The notes under the pieces are model-generated. The model was not told the origin of the DNA. It did no database searches and saw nothing but the letters and a program-made list of their open reading frames with translations. The position numbers and the translations under genes are program-made. Below, one piece after another: positions 1 through 12,900 of a stretch of DNA of 64,000 nucleotides. Source of the stretch: Aporrectodea caliginosa (lineage: Eukaryota > Annelida > Clitellata > Crassiclitellata > Lumbricidae); assembly GCA_020284085.1 (NCBI GenBank), contig JACEVL010000687.1, forward strand, positions 107,849 to 171,848, given 5' to 3'. Numbering within the stretch: position 1 is the first letter of the stretch; each line of letters opens with the position of its first letter.

Positions 1-627
1 CTTAACCCTAACATATACCACAGCATAAGCCGTAACTCTAAACCTAGTATAAGTAGGCCTACTTTTAATAACGGTGCTCGAGTCATATAATTCTTCGTAT
101 GTTAAGACTCGCCTCTTTCGATCCCATAAGCAGCCATGTTATTAGCACTTCTGAGAATTTTTAATGGAACTGTGCAAAAGCCCAAATACATGAATACGCG
201 GATTCTTATGCGTATTTAGAGACATACAAACTAGCATAAACGTACGCATATACACATACAAATACTCACATGTATACATACATGCTCAAGCGTAGGCCTA
301 ATAATTATTTACCTGGCACGTCGTGCTCCATCTTACCTCAAGGATCCTTGCGTTTCAGTATCTTCCTTCTCCGGTCGCAGATTTTTCGCTCTGCAACGCA
401 TGGCGACTTGGTTGTTCCACCTGCCCGGATTTCCACAGTCCAGCATAGAAGTCTAATTTTATCTTGAAGTGGTGCCATACAAATTTGCAATTACCATTAA
501 TATTACATACAAACACATACATACATACACATGCATACATACATACATACATTAGTAATATAATTTCGCTACACTACTTCACAATAACACCTGTGGTGAA
601 TGAAGGGAGTTGTGTGTTTGGTGATAG
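1..627. other. No gene recognised; upstream of sulfotransferase exon
   Basis: AT-rich sequence with scattered AGGCCT palindromes and an ACAT/CATA microsatellite at about 489-555. The missing 5' exon(s) of the sulfotransferase, which should encode the membrane anchor, are not recognisable here. They may lie left of the window. Short open frames on both strands show no family features. Confidence 0.5.
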
Positions 628-2118
628 GTTCCCTTTTCTCCCTTCGATCCGGATCAGCCAAAGCTCGTCGTCATCCTGACCTACCAGAGATGCGGATCGT
701 CGCCCCTCGGTCAGTTCTTCAACACGAATCCGGACTTCTTCTACTTTTTCGAGCCACTCGATTCCCTTTACTCGTCCCTCTACGGAATCAAACAGGGCTG
801 GAACATTCCCTCAGATATCACCAGCTACTCCAACGGAACCGAAAGGTATCATTGCATTTATTATCATTGTTGTTGTTGTTGCTGCTGCTGCTGTAATTGA
901 AAGCTATCGATAATTTATATTAGGCTCATAATTATTATTATTGTTATTATTATCATTATTTTATTCATTATATTATTTACTGATGTTATTATATTATTAT
1001 AGTTATTAAGTTTTTGAGTGCAGGTGTCATCAGATTAGAGTAGAGTGGATTATTTTGGCTTACAAGTCTGGCAACAGAGAACATGCGCAGTCGAATAATG
1101 TTGTAAGTAAAGTATAGCTACTCGTACATCCTTTAATTTTTACTTTTTAAACTTTTTATTCTTATTTTTTAAACTACTTATGTATTTGTTTCGGCTTTCA
1201 GAAAACTCCCAGCAACTGAGGTCGAAGAAGCCGCGCGTTTTCTTCGCAATCTGTTGACGTGCGACATGAATGCTCTTCCGACTGAAACCCTCGTCAACCG
1301 ATATTTCTTCACGCTAACATCCGACTTTGCAGCCAGCACCAAGTACATTGAATGCCTCATGTCGCACAAACTCGGCCACGCAAAGTGCGAGAACTTCACG
1401 GAAACCTTCTGCGGCAGTCGGTTCGGCGAGGTTCCGGAGAGCAGACTAGAAACATGCCACCGACTCCTGCGAAACATTCGTCATCCCACCGACAAGAACA
1501 TCCCGAAACGTATTCACCGACGCTTCGCCACCTATCGACAATGCGCGAACCAGCTCCGTCTGGACGTGGAGGAATCGTGCCTGGCGCTCCAAGAGACAGC
1601 CTGTGAGACTCGGAAGATGAGGGTGGCCAAGGTGGTACGAGCGTCGATGGATAGCATGGAACCTCTCCTGCGCGAGATGCCCAACTTTCGCGTGATTCAC
1701 CTGATTCGCGATCCGCGTGCCGTCGCTCTGTCGCGGAAGGAGTTCGACGCCAGCGCTCGCGGACTCTACACCAAGAACACCAACGAATCGATGACGAACG
1801 AGGCGGCTGTCTACTGTCGGGATGTCGTCCGCGACATCCAGACACGCCGCCGACTAGAAGAGCTCTATCCGGGGAAGATCTACACCGTCGTACACGACGA
1901 GATCTTCACCAATCCCTCGCGTAGCATCCGTGACATTTACCGGTTCGTAAATGAACGCGTCCACAACCAGACTTGGGAGTGGCTTGACCGGAAGAAGTCG
2001 CTCAGTCGCGGCCTTTTCCGGTGGCAGGACCAAGCTGACTTTCCAACAAAACAAGGAAATCGTCCTGGCATGTAGGGAACTCTTTGAACAGGCAAAATCG
2101 GACAACTGGTCTTTATGA
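628..2118 (+). CDS. Carbohydrate sulfotransferase-like gene, 3' two exons, frameshifted near the C-terminus
   Basis: Transfers sulfate from PAPS to a sugar hydroxyl on glycans. Family members are type II Golgi membrane proteins related to CHST1/CHST3. Exons 628-845 and 1202-2118 join across a GT-AG intron (donor AAAG/GTATC, acceptor CTTTCAG) in matching phase (2+1). The first exon holds the 5'-phosphosulfate loop, TYQRCGSSPLGQFF. The second holds the 3'-phosphate motif, FRVIHLIRDPRAVALSR. The plain frame ends early at 2073-2075. Skipping one G of the GG at 2027-2028 continues RWQ into TKLTFQQNKEIVLACRELF and ends at TGA 2116-2118, which is the expected family C-terminus. This is an assembly error or a recent lesion. 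The start at 628 follows an AG at 626-627, and an in-frame TAG lies at 625-627. The N-terminal cytoplasmic tail and membrane anchor are missing, so the gene is partial. The family call is secure; the sugar acceptor is unknown. Confidence 0.85.
862..1010. repeat. Microsatellites in sulfotransferase intron
   Basis: A short TTG/CTG run at about 866-893 and an ATT/ATTATT-rich tract at about 928-1003 lie inside the 356-bp intron. Confidence 0.7.
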
Positions 2119-2841
2119 TGACTCCTCCTATAGGCCTATATTGGGATTAAGCGAGTCATGGTGATATTATAATAATTGTAGGATCGTGTTTTCTGAGCCA
2201 ACGGCTTTGCCACACGCCTGTGGGTTCCGAATAGGCTAATGGGCTTCACCAGTCAGACGTAGGATCGGTCTTAATGATAAAGCTGTAAGTTGTTTTCGAA
2301 AGACGTGCTGTAGGATTGAACTAACGGTCCTTTTGAGACAGCTATAACATCGGAACTGAAGTCTTTGCGAAACACTTGAGACAACTGGCCAGTATAACCT
2401 ACCGGTATTGCTTGTTCCAGCAGCATTAGTAGGAAATAAGTATAATCATGAGCTTCAGTTTCTGGTTCATATATTCCACAACGTGTCCAAGTCGGTGTTA
2501 TTAAAAAACGGTCGTAGGCTATATTACTCGACACACAGAATTATGCTAAATGTTAGAATGCATGCGTAGTACACATTGTGTTTGTGTTTCAACCAGCGAT
2601 TAAAACATTCTGTTCAACACATCTGAGAGAAGCTCCCTCTTTTATTATAGTAGCTCATAACGTAATTTCGTGAATTCAAAATACGATGGACGAGACACAC
2701 AATTTTGTAGTCGAAACAAATTATCATTATAATAATAATAATAATAATAATAATATTGTAATGTATTGTATGTATGTGTGAGCACTTGTTATAGCGCCCC
2801 TTCAAGATTTCTACTCAGAGGCGCTCCCGACTACAACACGG
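2119..2841. other. Intergenic; no gene seen
   Basis: Downstream of the sulfotransferase stop. Holds a (TAA)n run at about 2728-2755. No open frame has recognisable family features. Confidence 0.5.
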
Positions 2842-3368
2842 CAGAGATGGGTACCTAATCGATTAGATGCTAATCGATTAGCTAATCGAAAATTGCTAAT
2901 CGATTAGCTAATCGATTAGACAAACAACTAATTCTAATTCTAATCGATTAGCTGTTATCTGATGCTAATTCTAATTCTAATCGATTAGCAATTTTCAGCT
3001 AATTCTAATCGAAAATCGATTAGCTGATCGATTAGATGGGTGAAAATTAAGCTGAGAACGCATTCATTAAGAATGAGTTTATTAATGAGTTTTCAAGAAT
3101 TCCTTACTTACTTATTTATCTGAAGGCTGTTTCAAACCTGCAATGATCTGTTCATGGTTATCTGTCCATTCTGCTCATGCAACACTGAAAGATTTGCATG
3201 TCTTCATGTTCTTCATCTACAGCATCACTGTGTTCCTGCAACCTCAGCTGCCATGGAACGCGTATTTAGTTTTGTGGCTACATCGTAAACGCTAGGCGCT
3301 GTAGGCTAAGTGATGCACTGATTCAAGACATGCTAATTGCAAAATGCAATAGTGAACTTATTCAGTAG
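2842..3368 (+). mobile_element. hAT-type DNA transposon remnant, left end plus transposase C-terminus
   Basis: Begins with CAGAGATGGGTACC, which fits the CAGNGNTG style of hAT termini. A block of subterminal repeats of TAATCGATTAG and TAATTCTAATCG follows (about 2857-3036). A decayed transposase tail at 3226-3368 lies in the same orientation. No right terminus or target duplication is visible. The element is cut off on the side of the 13-bp array. Confidence 0.65.
3226..3368 (+). pseudogene. hAT transposase C-terminal dimerisation domain, broken
   Basis: One frame reads PATSAAMERVFSFV, the conserved start of the hAT C-terminal dimerisation region. After a one-base shift near 3283 the sequence reads NARRC then LSDALIQDMLIAKCNSELIQ and stops at 3366-3368. 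The order matches the usual hAT tail (S-A-x-E-R-x-F-S followed by L-x-D-x-x). The frameshift and lack of upstream domains mark it as dead. Confidence 0.75.
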
Positions 3369-3450
3369 CAATGTCAATAATTGCAGCATGTATTGACCGA
3401 TGTGGTGTTGCTTGCTGGCTTTTGGACTGTTCTCACACATAGCAGTTGTG

Positions 3451-3557
3451 CAGCTTTAGATATTGTAATAGGCTACAGCTTTAGGCATGTTACGTAATAG
3501 GCTACAGCTTTAAGCATTGTAATAAGCTAAAGCTTTAGGTATTGTAATAGGCTACAA
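3451..3557. repeat. 25-bp minisatellite, about four copies
   Basis: Repeats of about 25 bp with consensus CAGCTTTAGGTATTGTAATA plus GGCTA. One copy carries a short insertion. It sits between the hAT remnant and the 13-bp array. Confidence 0.75.
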
Positions 3558-3583
3558 CAACTTGCTGTAGTAACTTGCTGTGC

Positions 3584-6500
3584 GAAAAGAGCTATTGAAA
3601 AGAGTTATTGAAAAGAGTTATTGAAAAGAGTTATTGAAAAGAGTTATTGAAAAGAGTTATTGAAAAGAGTTATTGAAAAGAGTTATTGAAAAGAGTTATT
3701 GAAAAGAGTTATTGAAAAGAGTTATTGAAAAGAGTTATTGAAAAGAGTTATTGAAAAGAGTTATTGAAAAGAGTTATTGAAAAGAGTTATTGAAAAGAGT
3801 TATTGAAAAGAGTTATTGAAAAGAGTTATTGAAAAGAGTTATTGAAAAGAGTTATTGAAAAGAGTTATTGAAAAGAGTTATTGAAAAGAGTTATTGAAAG
3901 AGTTATTGAAAAGAGTTATTGAAAAGAGTTATTGAAAAGAGTTATTGAAAGAGTTATTGAAAAGAGTTATTGAAAAGAGTTATTGAAAAGAGTTATTGAA
4001 AAGAGTTATTGAAAAGAGTTATTGAAAAGAGTTATTGAAAAGAGTTATTGAAAAGAGTTATTGAAAAGAGTTGAAAAGTGGTTATAAAGAGTTATTGAAA
4101 AGAGTTATTGAAAAGAGTTATTGAAAAGAGTTATTGAAAAGAGTTATTGAAAAGAGTTATTGAAAAGAGTTATTGAAAAGAGTTATTGAAAGAGTTATTG
4201 AAAAGAGTTATTGAAAAGAGTTATTGAAAAGAGTTATTGAAAGAGTTATTGAAAAGAGTTATTGAAAAGAGTTATTGAAAAGAGTTATTGAAAAGAGTTA
4301 TTGAAAAGAGTTATTGAAAGAGTTATTGAAAAGAGTTATTGAAAAGAGTTATTGAAAAGAGTTATTGAAAAGAGTTATTGAAAAGAGTTATTGAAAAGAG
4401 TTATTGAAAAGAGTTATTGAAAAGAGTTATTGAAAAGAGTTATTGAAAAGAAAAGAGTTATTGAAAAGAGTTATTGAAAAGAGTTATTGAAAAGAGTTAT
4501 TGAAAAGAGTTATTGAAAAGAGTTATTGAAAAGAGTTATTGAAAAGAGTTATTGAAAAGAGTTATTGAATTGAGTTAAAGAGTTATTGAGTTATTGAAAA
4601 GAGTTATTGAAAAGAGTTATTGAAAAGAGTTATTGAAAAGTTATTGAAAAGAGTTATTGAAAAGAGTTATTGAAAAGAGTTATTGAAAAAAGAGTTATTG
4701 AAAAGAGTTATTGAAAAGAGAGTTATTGAAAAGAGTTATTGAAAAGAGTTATTGAAAAGAGTTATTGAAAAGAGTTATTGAAAAGAGTTATTGAAAAGAG
4801 TTATTGAAAAGAGTTATTGAAAAGAGTTATTGAAAAGAGTTATTGAAAAAGAGTTATTGAAAAGAGTTATTGAAAAGAGTTATTGAAAAGAGTTATTGAA
4901 AAGAGAGTTATTGAAAAGAGTTATTGAAAAGAGTTATTGAAAAGAGTTATTGAAAAGAGTTATTGAAAGAGTTATTGAAAAGAGTTATTGAAAAGAGTTA
5001 TTGAAAAGAGTTATTGAAAGAGTTATTGAAAAGAGTTATTGAAAAGAGTTATTGAAAAGAGTTATTGAAAAGAGTTATTGAAAAGAGTTATTGAAAAGAG
5101 TTATTGAAAAGAGTTATTGAAAAGAGTTATTGAAAAGAGTTATTGAAAAGAGTTATTGAAAAGAGTTATTGAAAAGAGTTATTGAAAAGAGTTATTGAAA
5201 AGAGTTATTGAAAAGAGTTATTTATTGAAAAGAGTTATTGAAAAGAGTTATTGAAAAGAGTGAAAAGAGTATTGAAAAGAGTTATTGAAAAGAGTTATTG
5301 AAAAGAGTTATTGAAAAGAGTTATTGAAAAAGAGTTATTGAAAAGAGTTATTGAAAAGAGTTATTGAAAAGAGTTATTGAAAAGAGTTATTGAAAAGAGT
5401 TATTGAAAAGAGTTATTGAAAAGAGTTATTGAATTGAGTTAAGAAAGTTATTGAAAAGAGTTATTGAAAAGAGTTATTGAAAAAGTTATTGAAAAGAGTT
5501 ATTGAAAAGAGTTATTGAAAAGAGTTATTGAAAAGAGTTATTGAAAAGAGTTATTGAAAAGAGTTATTGAAAAGAGTTATTGAAAAGAGTTATTGAAAAG
5601 AGTTATTGAAAAGAGTTATTGAAAAGAGTTATTGAAAAGAGTTATTGAAAAGAGTTATTGAAAAGAGTTATTGAAAAGAGTTATTGAAAAGAGTTAAAAG
5701 AGTTATTGAAAAGAGTTATTGAAAAGAGTTATTGAAAAAAGAGTTATTGAAAAGAGTTATTGAAAAGAGTTATTGAAAAGAGTTATTGAAAAGAGTTATT
5801 GAAAAGAGTTATTGAAAAGAGTTATTGAAAAGAGTTATTGAAAAGAGTTATTGAAAAGAGTTATTGAAAAGAGTTATTGAAAAGAGTTATTGAAAAGAGT
5901 TATTGAAAAGAGTTATTGAAAAGAGTTATTGAAAAGAGTTATTGAAAAGAGTTATTGAAAAGAGTTAGTTATTGAAAAGAGTTATTGAAAAGAGTTAAGA
6001 GTTATTGAAAAGAGTTATTGAAAAGAGTTATTGAAAAGAGTTATTGAAAAGAGTTATTGAATTGAGTTATTGAAAAGAGTTATTGAAAAGAGTTATTGAA
6101 AAGAGTTATTGAAAAAAAGAGTTATTGAAAAGAGTTATTGAAAAGAGTTATTGAAAAGAGTTATTGAAAAAGTTATTGAAAAGAGTTATTTGAGTTATTG
6201 AAAAGAGTTATTGAAAAGAGTTATTGAAAAGAGTTATTGAAAAGAGTTATTGAAAAGAGTTATTGAAAAGAGTTATTGAAAAGAGTTATTGAAAAGAGTT
6301 ATTGAAAAGAGTTATTGAAAAAAGAGTTATTGAAAAGAGTTATTGAAAAGAGTTATTGAAAAGAGTTATTGAAAAGAGTTATTGAAAAGAGTTATTGAAA
6401 AGAGTTATTGAAAAGAGTTATTGAAAAGAGTTATTGAAAAGAGTTATTGAAAAGAGTTATTGAAAAGAAAAGAGTTATTGAAAAGAGTTATTGAAAAGAG

Positions 6501-9500
6501 TTATTGAAAAGAGTTATTGAAAAGAGTTATTGAAAAGAGTTATTGAAAAGAGTTATTGAAAAGAGTTATTGAAAAGAGTTATTGAAAAGAGTTATTGAAA
6601 AGAGTTATTGAAAAGAGTTATTGAAAAGAGTTATTGAAAAGAGTTATTGAAAGAGTTATTGAAAAGAGTTATTGAAAAGAGTTATTGAAAAGAGTTATTG
6701 AAAAGAGTTATTGAAAAGAGTTATTGAAAAGAGTTATTGAAAAGAGTTATTGAAAAGAGTTATTGAAAAGAGTTATTGAAAAGAATTGAAAGAGTTATTG
6801 AAAGAGTTATTGAAAAGAGTTATTGAAAAGAGTTATTGAAAAAGAGTTATTGAAAAGAGTTATTGAAAAGAGTTATTGAAAAGAGTTATTGAAAAGAGTT
6901 ATTGAAAAGAGTTATTGAAAAGAGTTATTGAAAAGAGTTATTGAAAAGAGTTATTGAAAAGAGTTATTGAAAAGAGTTATTGAAAAGAGTTATTGAAAAG
7001 AGTTATTGAAAAGAGTTATTGAAAAGAGTTATTGAAAAGAGTTAAAAGAGTTATTGAAAAGAGTTATTGAAAAAGAGTTATTGAAAAGAGTTATTGAAAA
7101 GAGTTATTGAAAAGAGTTATTGAAAAGAGTTATTGAAAAGAGTTATTGAAAAGAGTTATTGAAAAGAGTTATTGAAAAGAGTTATTGAAAAGAGTTATTG
7201 AAAAGAGTTATTGAAAAGAGTTATTGAAAAGAGTTATTGAAAAGAGTTATTGAAAAGAGTTATTGAAAAGAGTTATTGAAAAGAGTTATTGAAAAGAGTT
7301 ATTGAAAAGAGTTATTGAAAAGAGTTATTGAAAAGAGTTATTGAAAAGAGTTATTGAAAAGAGTTATGAAAAGAGTTATTGAAAAGAGTTATTGAAAAGA
7401 GTTATTGAAAAGAGTTATTGAAAAGAGTTATTGAAAAGAGTTATTGAAAAAAGAGTTATTGAAAAGAGTTATTGAAAAGAGTTATTGAAAAGAGTTAAAA
7501 GAGTTATTGAAAGAGTTATTGAAAAGAGTTATTGAAAAGAGTTATTGAAAAGAGTTATTGAAAAGAGTTATTGAAAAGAGTTATTGAAAAGAGTTATTGA
7601 AAAGAGTTATTGAAAAGAGTTATTGAAAAGAGTTATTGAAAAGAGTTATTGAAAAGAGTTATTGAAAAGAGTTATTGAAAAGAGTTATTGAAAAGAGTTA
7701 TTGAAAAGAGTTATTGAAAAGAGTTATTGAAAAGAGTTATTGAAAAGAGTTATTGAAAAGAGTTATTGAAAAGAGTTATTGAAAAGTTTATTGAAAAGAG
7801 TTATTGAAAAGAGTTATTGAAAAGAGTTATTGAAAAGAGTTATTGAAAAGAGTTATTGAAAGTTATTGAAAAGAGTTATTGAAAAGAGTTATTGAAAAGA
7901 GTTATTGAAAAGAGTTATTGAAAGAGTTATTGAAAAGAGTTATTGAAAAGAGTTATTGAAAAGAGTTATTGAAAAGAGTTATTGAAAAGAGTTATTGAAA
8001 AGAGTTATTGAAAAGAGTTATTGAAAAGAGTTATTGAAAAGAGTTATTGAAAAGAGTTATTGAAAAGAGTTATTGAAAAGAGTTATTGAAAAGAGTTATT
8101 GAAAAGAGTTATTGAAAAGAGTTATTGAAAAGAGTTATTGAAAAGAGTTATTGAAAAGAGTTATTGAAAAGAGTTATTGAAAGAGTTATTGAAAAGAGTT
8201 ATTGAAAAGAGTTATTGAAAAGAGTTATTGAAAAGAGTTATTGAAAAGAGTTATTGAAAAGAGTTATTGAAAAGAGTTATTGAAAAGAGTTATTGAAAAG
8301 AGTTATTGAAAAGAGTTATTGAAAAGAGTTATTGAAAAGAGTTATTGAAAAGAGTTATTGAAAAGAGTTATTGAAAAGAGTTATTGAAAAGAGTTATTGA
8401 AAAGAGTTATTGAAAAGAGTTATTGAAAAGAGTTATTGAAAAGAGTTATTGAAAAGAGTTATTGAAAAGAGTTATTGAAAAGAGTTATTGAAAAGAGTTA
8501 TTGAAAAGAGTTATTGAAAAGAGTTATTGAAAAGAGTTATTGAAAAGAGTTATTGAAAAGAGTTATTGAAAAGAGTTATTGAAAAGAGTTATTGAAAAGA
8601 GTTATTGAAAAGAGTTATTGAAAAGAGTTATGAAAAAAAGAGTTATTGAAAAGAGTTATTGAAAAGAGTTATTGAAAAGAGTTATTGAAAAGAGTTATTG
8701 AAAAGAGTTAGTTTGAAAGAATTGAAAAGAGTTATTGAAAAGAGTTATTGAAAAGAGTTATTGAAAAGAGTTATTGAAAAGAGTTATTGAAAAGAGTTAT
8801 TGAAAAGAGTTATTGAAAAGAGTTAATTGAAAAAGAGTTATTGAAAAGAGTTATTTAAAGAGTTATTGATTATTGAAAAGAGTTATTGAAAAGAGTTATT
8901 GAAAAGAGTTATTGAAAGAGTTATTGAAAAGAGTTATTGAAAAGAGTTATTGAAAAGAGTTATTGAAAAGAGTTATTGAAAAGAGTTATTGAAAGAGTTA
9001 TTGAAAAGAGTTATTGAAAAGAGTTATTGAAAAGAGTTATTGAAAAGAGTTATTGAAAAGAGTTATTGAAAAGAGTTATTGAAAAGAGTTATTGAAAAGA
9101 GTTATTGAAAAGAGTTATTGAAAAGAGTTATTGAAAAGAGTTATTGAAAAGAGTTATTGAAAAGAGTTATTGAAAAGAGTTATTGAAAAGAGTTATTGAA
9201 AAGAGTTATTGAAAACAGTTATTGAAAAGAGTTATTGAAAAGAGTTATTGAAAAGAGTTATTGAAAAGAGTTATTGAAAAGAGTTATTGAAAAGAGTTAT
9301 TGAAAAGAGTTATTGAAAAGAGTTATTGAAAAGAGTTATTGAAAAGAGTTATTGAAAAGAGTTATTGAAAAGAGTTATTGAAAAGAGTTATTGAAAAGAG
9401 TTATTGAAAAGAGTTATTGAAAAGAGTTATTGAAAAGTGTTATTGAAAAGAGTTATTGAAAAGAGTTATTGAAAAGAGTTATTGAAAAGAGTTATTGAAA

Positions 9501-9940
9501 AGGCACCTGAAAAAGAGTTATTGAAAAGATTTATTGAAAAGAGTTATTGAAAAGAGTTATTGCAAAAGAGTTATTGAAAAGAGTTATTGAAAAGAGTTAT
9601 TGAAAAGAGTTATTGAAAAGAGTTATTGAAAAGAGTTATTGAAAAGAGTTATTGAAAAGAGTTATTGAAAAGAGTTATTGAAAAGAGTTATTGAAAAGAG
9701 TTATTGAAAAAGAGTTATTGAAAAGAGTTATTGAAAAGAGTTATTGAAAAGAGTTATTGAAAAGAGTTATTGAAAAGAGTTCCTCAGGACCGAGAGTTAT
9801 TGAAAAGAGTTATTGAAAAGAGTTATTGAAAACAGTTATTGAAAAGAGTTATTGAAAAGAGTTATTGAAAAAAGTTATTGCAAGAGTTATTGAAAAGAGT
9901 TATTGAAAAGAGTTATTGAAAGAGTTATTGAAAAGAGTTA
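3584..9940. repeat. 6.4-kb satellite array of a 13-bp unit (GAGTTATTGAAAA)
   Basis: About 490 head-to-tail copies of GAGTTATTGAAAA. Most are identical. Variants are mainly gain or loss of an A or G in the A-run, small unit deletions, and a few islands of foreign sequence (about 9501-9510, 9780-9792). The unit has no C, so the + strand is almost C-free over 6 kb. Reading frames rotate every unit and meet TGA, so it is not coding. The left edge is AAAAGAGCTATTG after unique DNA. The right edge runs directly into the interior of a 37-bp-ladder element. Confidence 0.97.
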
Positions 9941-12900
9941 TATTATATATCGTCAATTTTAAATGGATTGATGAAAATAATTGCCTGCTTAAATGGAAGG
10001 TGGGTTATCCCGTGGTTTAGATTGGTAGGCCTATATTATTTGAAGGTCTTCAATGCCGTACTTCACGTTGGTAAGTAAGCAGTCTACCTATGTTCATGAT
10101 AACTATCATCAATCCCGCTTCCATTTCATCGAGAAATATTTTCATCAATCCAGCTTCCATTTCATGAAAAATGGGTAAAGTCGTAGTTGGTAATCCCGTA
10201 GTTTAGGTTGGTAAATTATTTTATATCGTCAAATTAAAATTGAAGGGTTATCCGGTAGTTTAGGTTGGTAAATTATTTGAATATCTTCAATGCCGAACTT
10301 CATGTTGGTAAGTAAGCAATCTACCTATGTCCATGATAACTATCATCAATCCCGCTTCCATTTCATGAAGAAATTTTTGTAATCAATCCAGCTTCCATTT
10401 CATGAAAATCATCCAACTTCTATTTAACCAAAAAAATATTTCTCATCAATGGAACTTTTCTTTAAGCAAAGAACTATTCTCATCGGTCCCGCTTCTACTT
10501 AAGAAAACAATTATTTTCATCGTTACAGCTTCTCTTGCATCAAAAACTTAGTTTCATCGATCCAGCTTCTGTTTACGGTAAAAATTATTTCCATCAATCC
10601 AACTTCTATTTAAAGATACAAATGGTTTCATCAGTCCCACTTCCAGTTAGGGAAACAATTTTTTTCCTCAATCCAGCTTCCATTTCAATTTTACAATATT
10701 AAATAATTTACCAACCTAAACTACGGGTTTACCGAAGTTGGATTAAGGAAAAATATTGTTTCAGTAACTCGAAGTGGGATTGATGAAACGATTTTTGTCT
10801 TTCAATAGAAGTTGGATTGATCGAAATAATTTTTACCGTAAATAGAAGCTGGATTGATGAAACTATGTTTTTGAAGCAATAGAAGCTGGAATGATTAAAA
10901 TAATTGTTTCGTAAGTAGAAGCTGGACCCATGACAATAGTTCTTTGCTTAAATAAAAGTTTCATTGATGAAAAATATTTTTTGGGTTAAATAGAAGTTGG
11001 CTAATATTTGTCATGAAATGGAAGCTGGATTGATTAAAACAAATTTTCGATGAAATGGAAGCGGGATTGACGATAGTTATCATGGACATAGGTAGATTGC
11101 TTACTTACCAACATGAAGTTCGGTATATTCAAATAATTCACCAACCTAAACTACGGGATTACCGTCGTAGTTTACGTTGCTAAATTATTCTGATATTGTC
11201 ACTTTAACATGGAAGCTGGATTGATGAAAGAAATTGTTTCCCTAAATGGAAGTGGGATTGATGAAAACATTCCTGTGTTCAAAATTGAAGTTGGATTGAT
11301 CGAAATAAATTTTCCCGTAAATAGAAGCTGGATGGATGAAATTAAGTTTTCGATTCAATAGAAGCAGGATTCATGAAAATAATTGTTTCCGTAATTAGAA
11401 GCTGGATCCATGAGAATATATCTTTGCATAAATAAAAGTTCCATTGATGAAAAAAATATTTCTTTCGTGAAATAGAAGTTGGATTGATAAAAGTAATTTC
11501 TCCCAATTAAATGGAAGTTGAATTGATGAAAAAATTTCTTGATGAAATGGAAGCTGGATTGATGATAGTTAACATGCACACAGGTAGACTGCTTACTTAC
11601 CAACGTCAAGTACGGCATTGAAGACATTAGAATAATTTAGCAACGTAAACTACGACTTTACCTGCAAAAAATGACCCAACTTCTATTTAACCAGAAAAAT
11701 ATTTTTCATCAATGGAACTTTTATGTAAGCAAAGAACTTTTGTCATGGGTCCAGCTTCTACTTACGGAAACAATTATTTTCTTCAATCCAGCTTCTGTTT
11801 CATCAAAAACTTAGTTTCATCAATCCAGCTTCTATTTACGGTAAAAATTATTTCCATCAATCCAGCTTCTGTTTAAAGATAGAAACGGGGTAAACGTTGC
11901 TAAATTATTTGATGTTGTCACTGTAAAATGGAAGCTGGATTGATGAAAGAAATTGTTTCCCTAAATGGAAGTGGGATTGATGAAAACGTTCCTGTGTTCA
12001 AAATAGAAGTTGGATCGATCGAAATAATTTTTCCCGTAAATAGAAGCTGGATGGATGAAATTAAGTTTTGGATTCAATAGAAACTGGATTGATGAAAATA
12101 ATTGTTTCCGTAATTAGAAGCTGGATCCATGAGAATATATATTTGCTTAAATAAAAGTTCCATTGATGAAAAATATTTCTTTTCATTAAATAGAAGTTGG
12201 ATTGATAAAAGTAATTTTTTCAAATTAAATAGAAGTTGGATTGATGAAAAATTCCTTAATGAAATGGAAGGTAGATTGATGATAGTTAACATGCACATAG
12301 GTAGACTTCTTACTTACCAACGTCAAGTACAGCATTGAAGACATTAGAATATTTTAGCAAAGTAAACGTAAACTACGACTTATTTCCATCAATCCAGCTT
12401 CTATTTATAGAAAGACCAATCCCACTTCCAGTTACTGAAACAATGTTCCCTTAATCCAGCTTCCATTTTAATTTTACGATATAAAATAATTTAGCAACCT
12501 AAACTACGGGTTTACCATTATTTTATATCGTCAAATTGAAATGGAAGCTGGATTGAAAAAAAAAAATTGTTTCACTAACTCGAAGTGGGATTGATGAAAC
12601 TATTTCTGTCTTTAAATAGAAGTTGGATTGATGGATATAATTTTTACCGTAAATAGAAGCTGGATTGATGAAACTATGTTTTTGATGCATTAGAAGCTGG
12701 AATGATTAAAATAATTGTTTCCGTAAGTAGAAGCTGGACCCACGGGAAAAGTTCTTTGCTTATATAAAAGTTCCATTAATGAAAAATGTTTTTCTGGTTA
12801 AATAGAAGTTGGGTCATTTTTTCATTAAATGGAAGCTGGATTGATTAAAAAAATTCTGGATGAAATGGAAGCGGGATTCATTATAGTTATGATAGACATA

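Noticed and set aside
1..12. Telomere-like CTTAACCCTAAC at the window edge
   Set aside because: Only one imperfect repeat, followed at once by unrelated unique sequence.
3584..9940. Repetitive protein encoded by the 13-bp array
   Set aside because: 13 bp is not a multiple of three and every frame meets TGA within 39 bp.
11355..12338. Small open frames rich in N, F, Y and S in the ladder region
   Set aside because: They are translations of the 37-bp units on either strand and recur wherever the ladder does.
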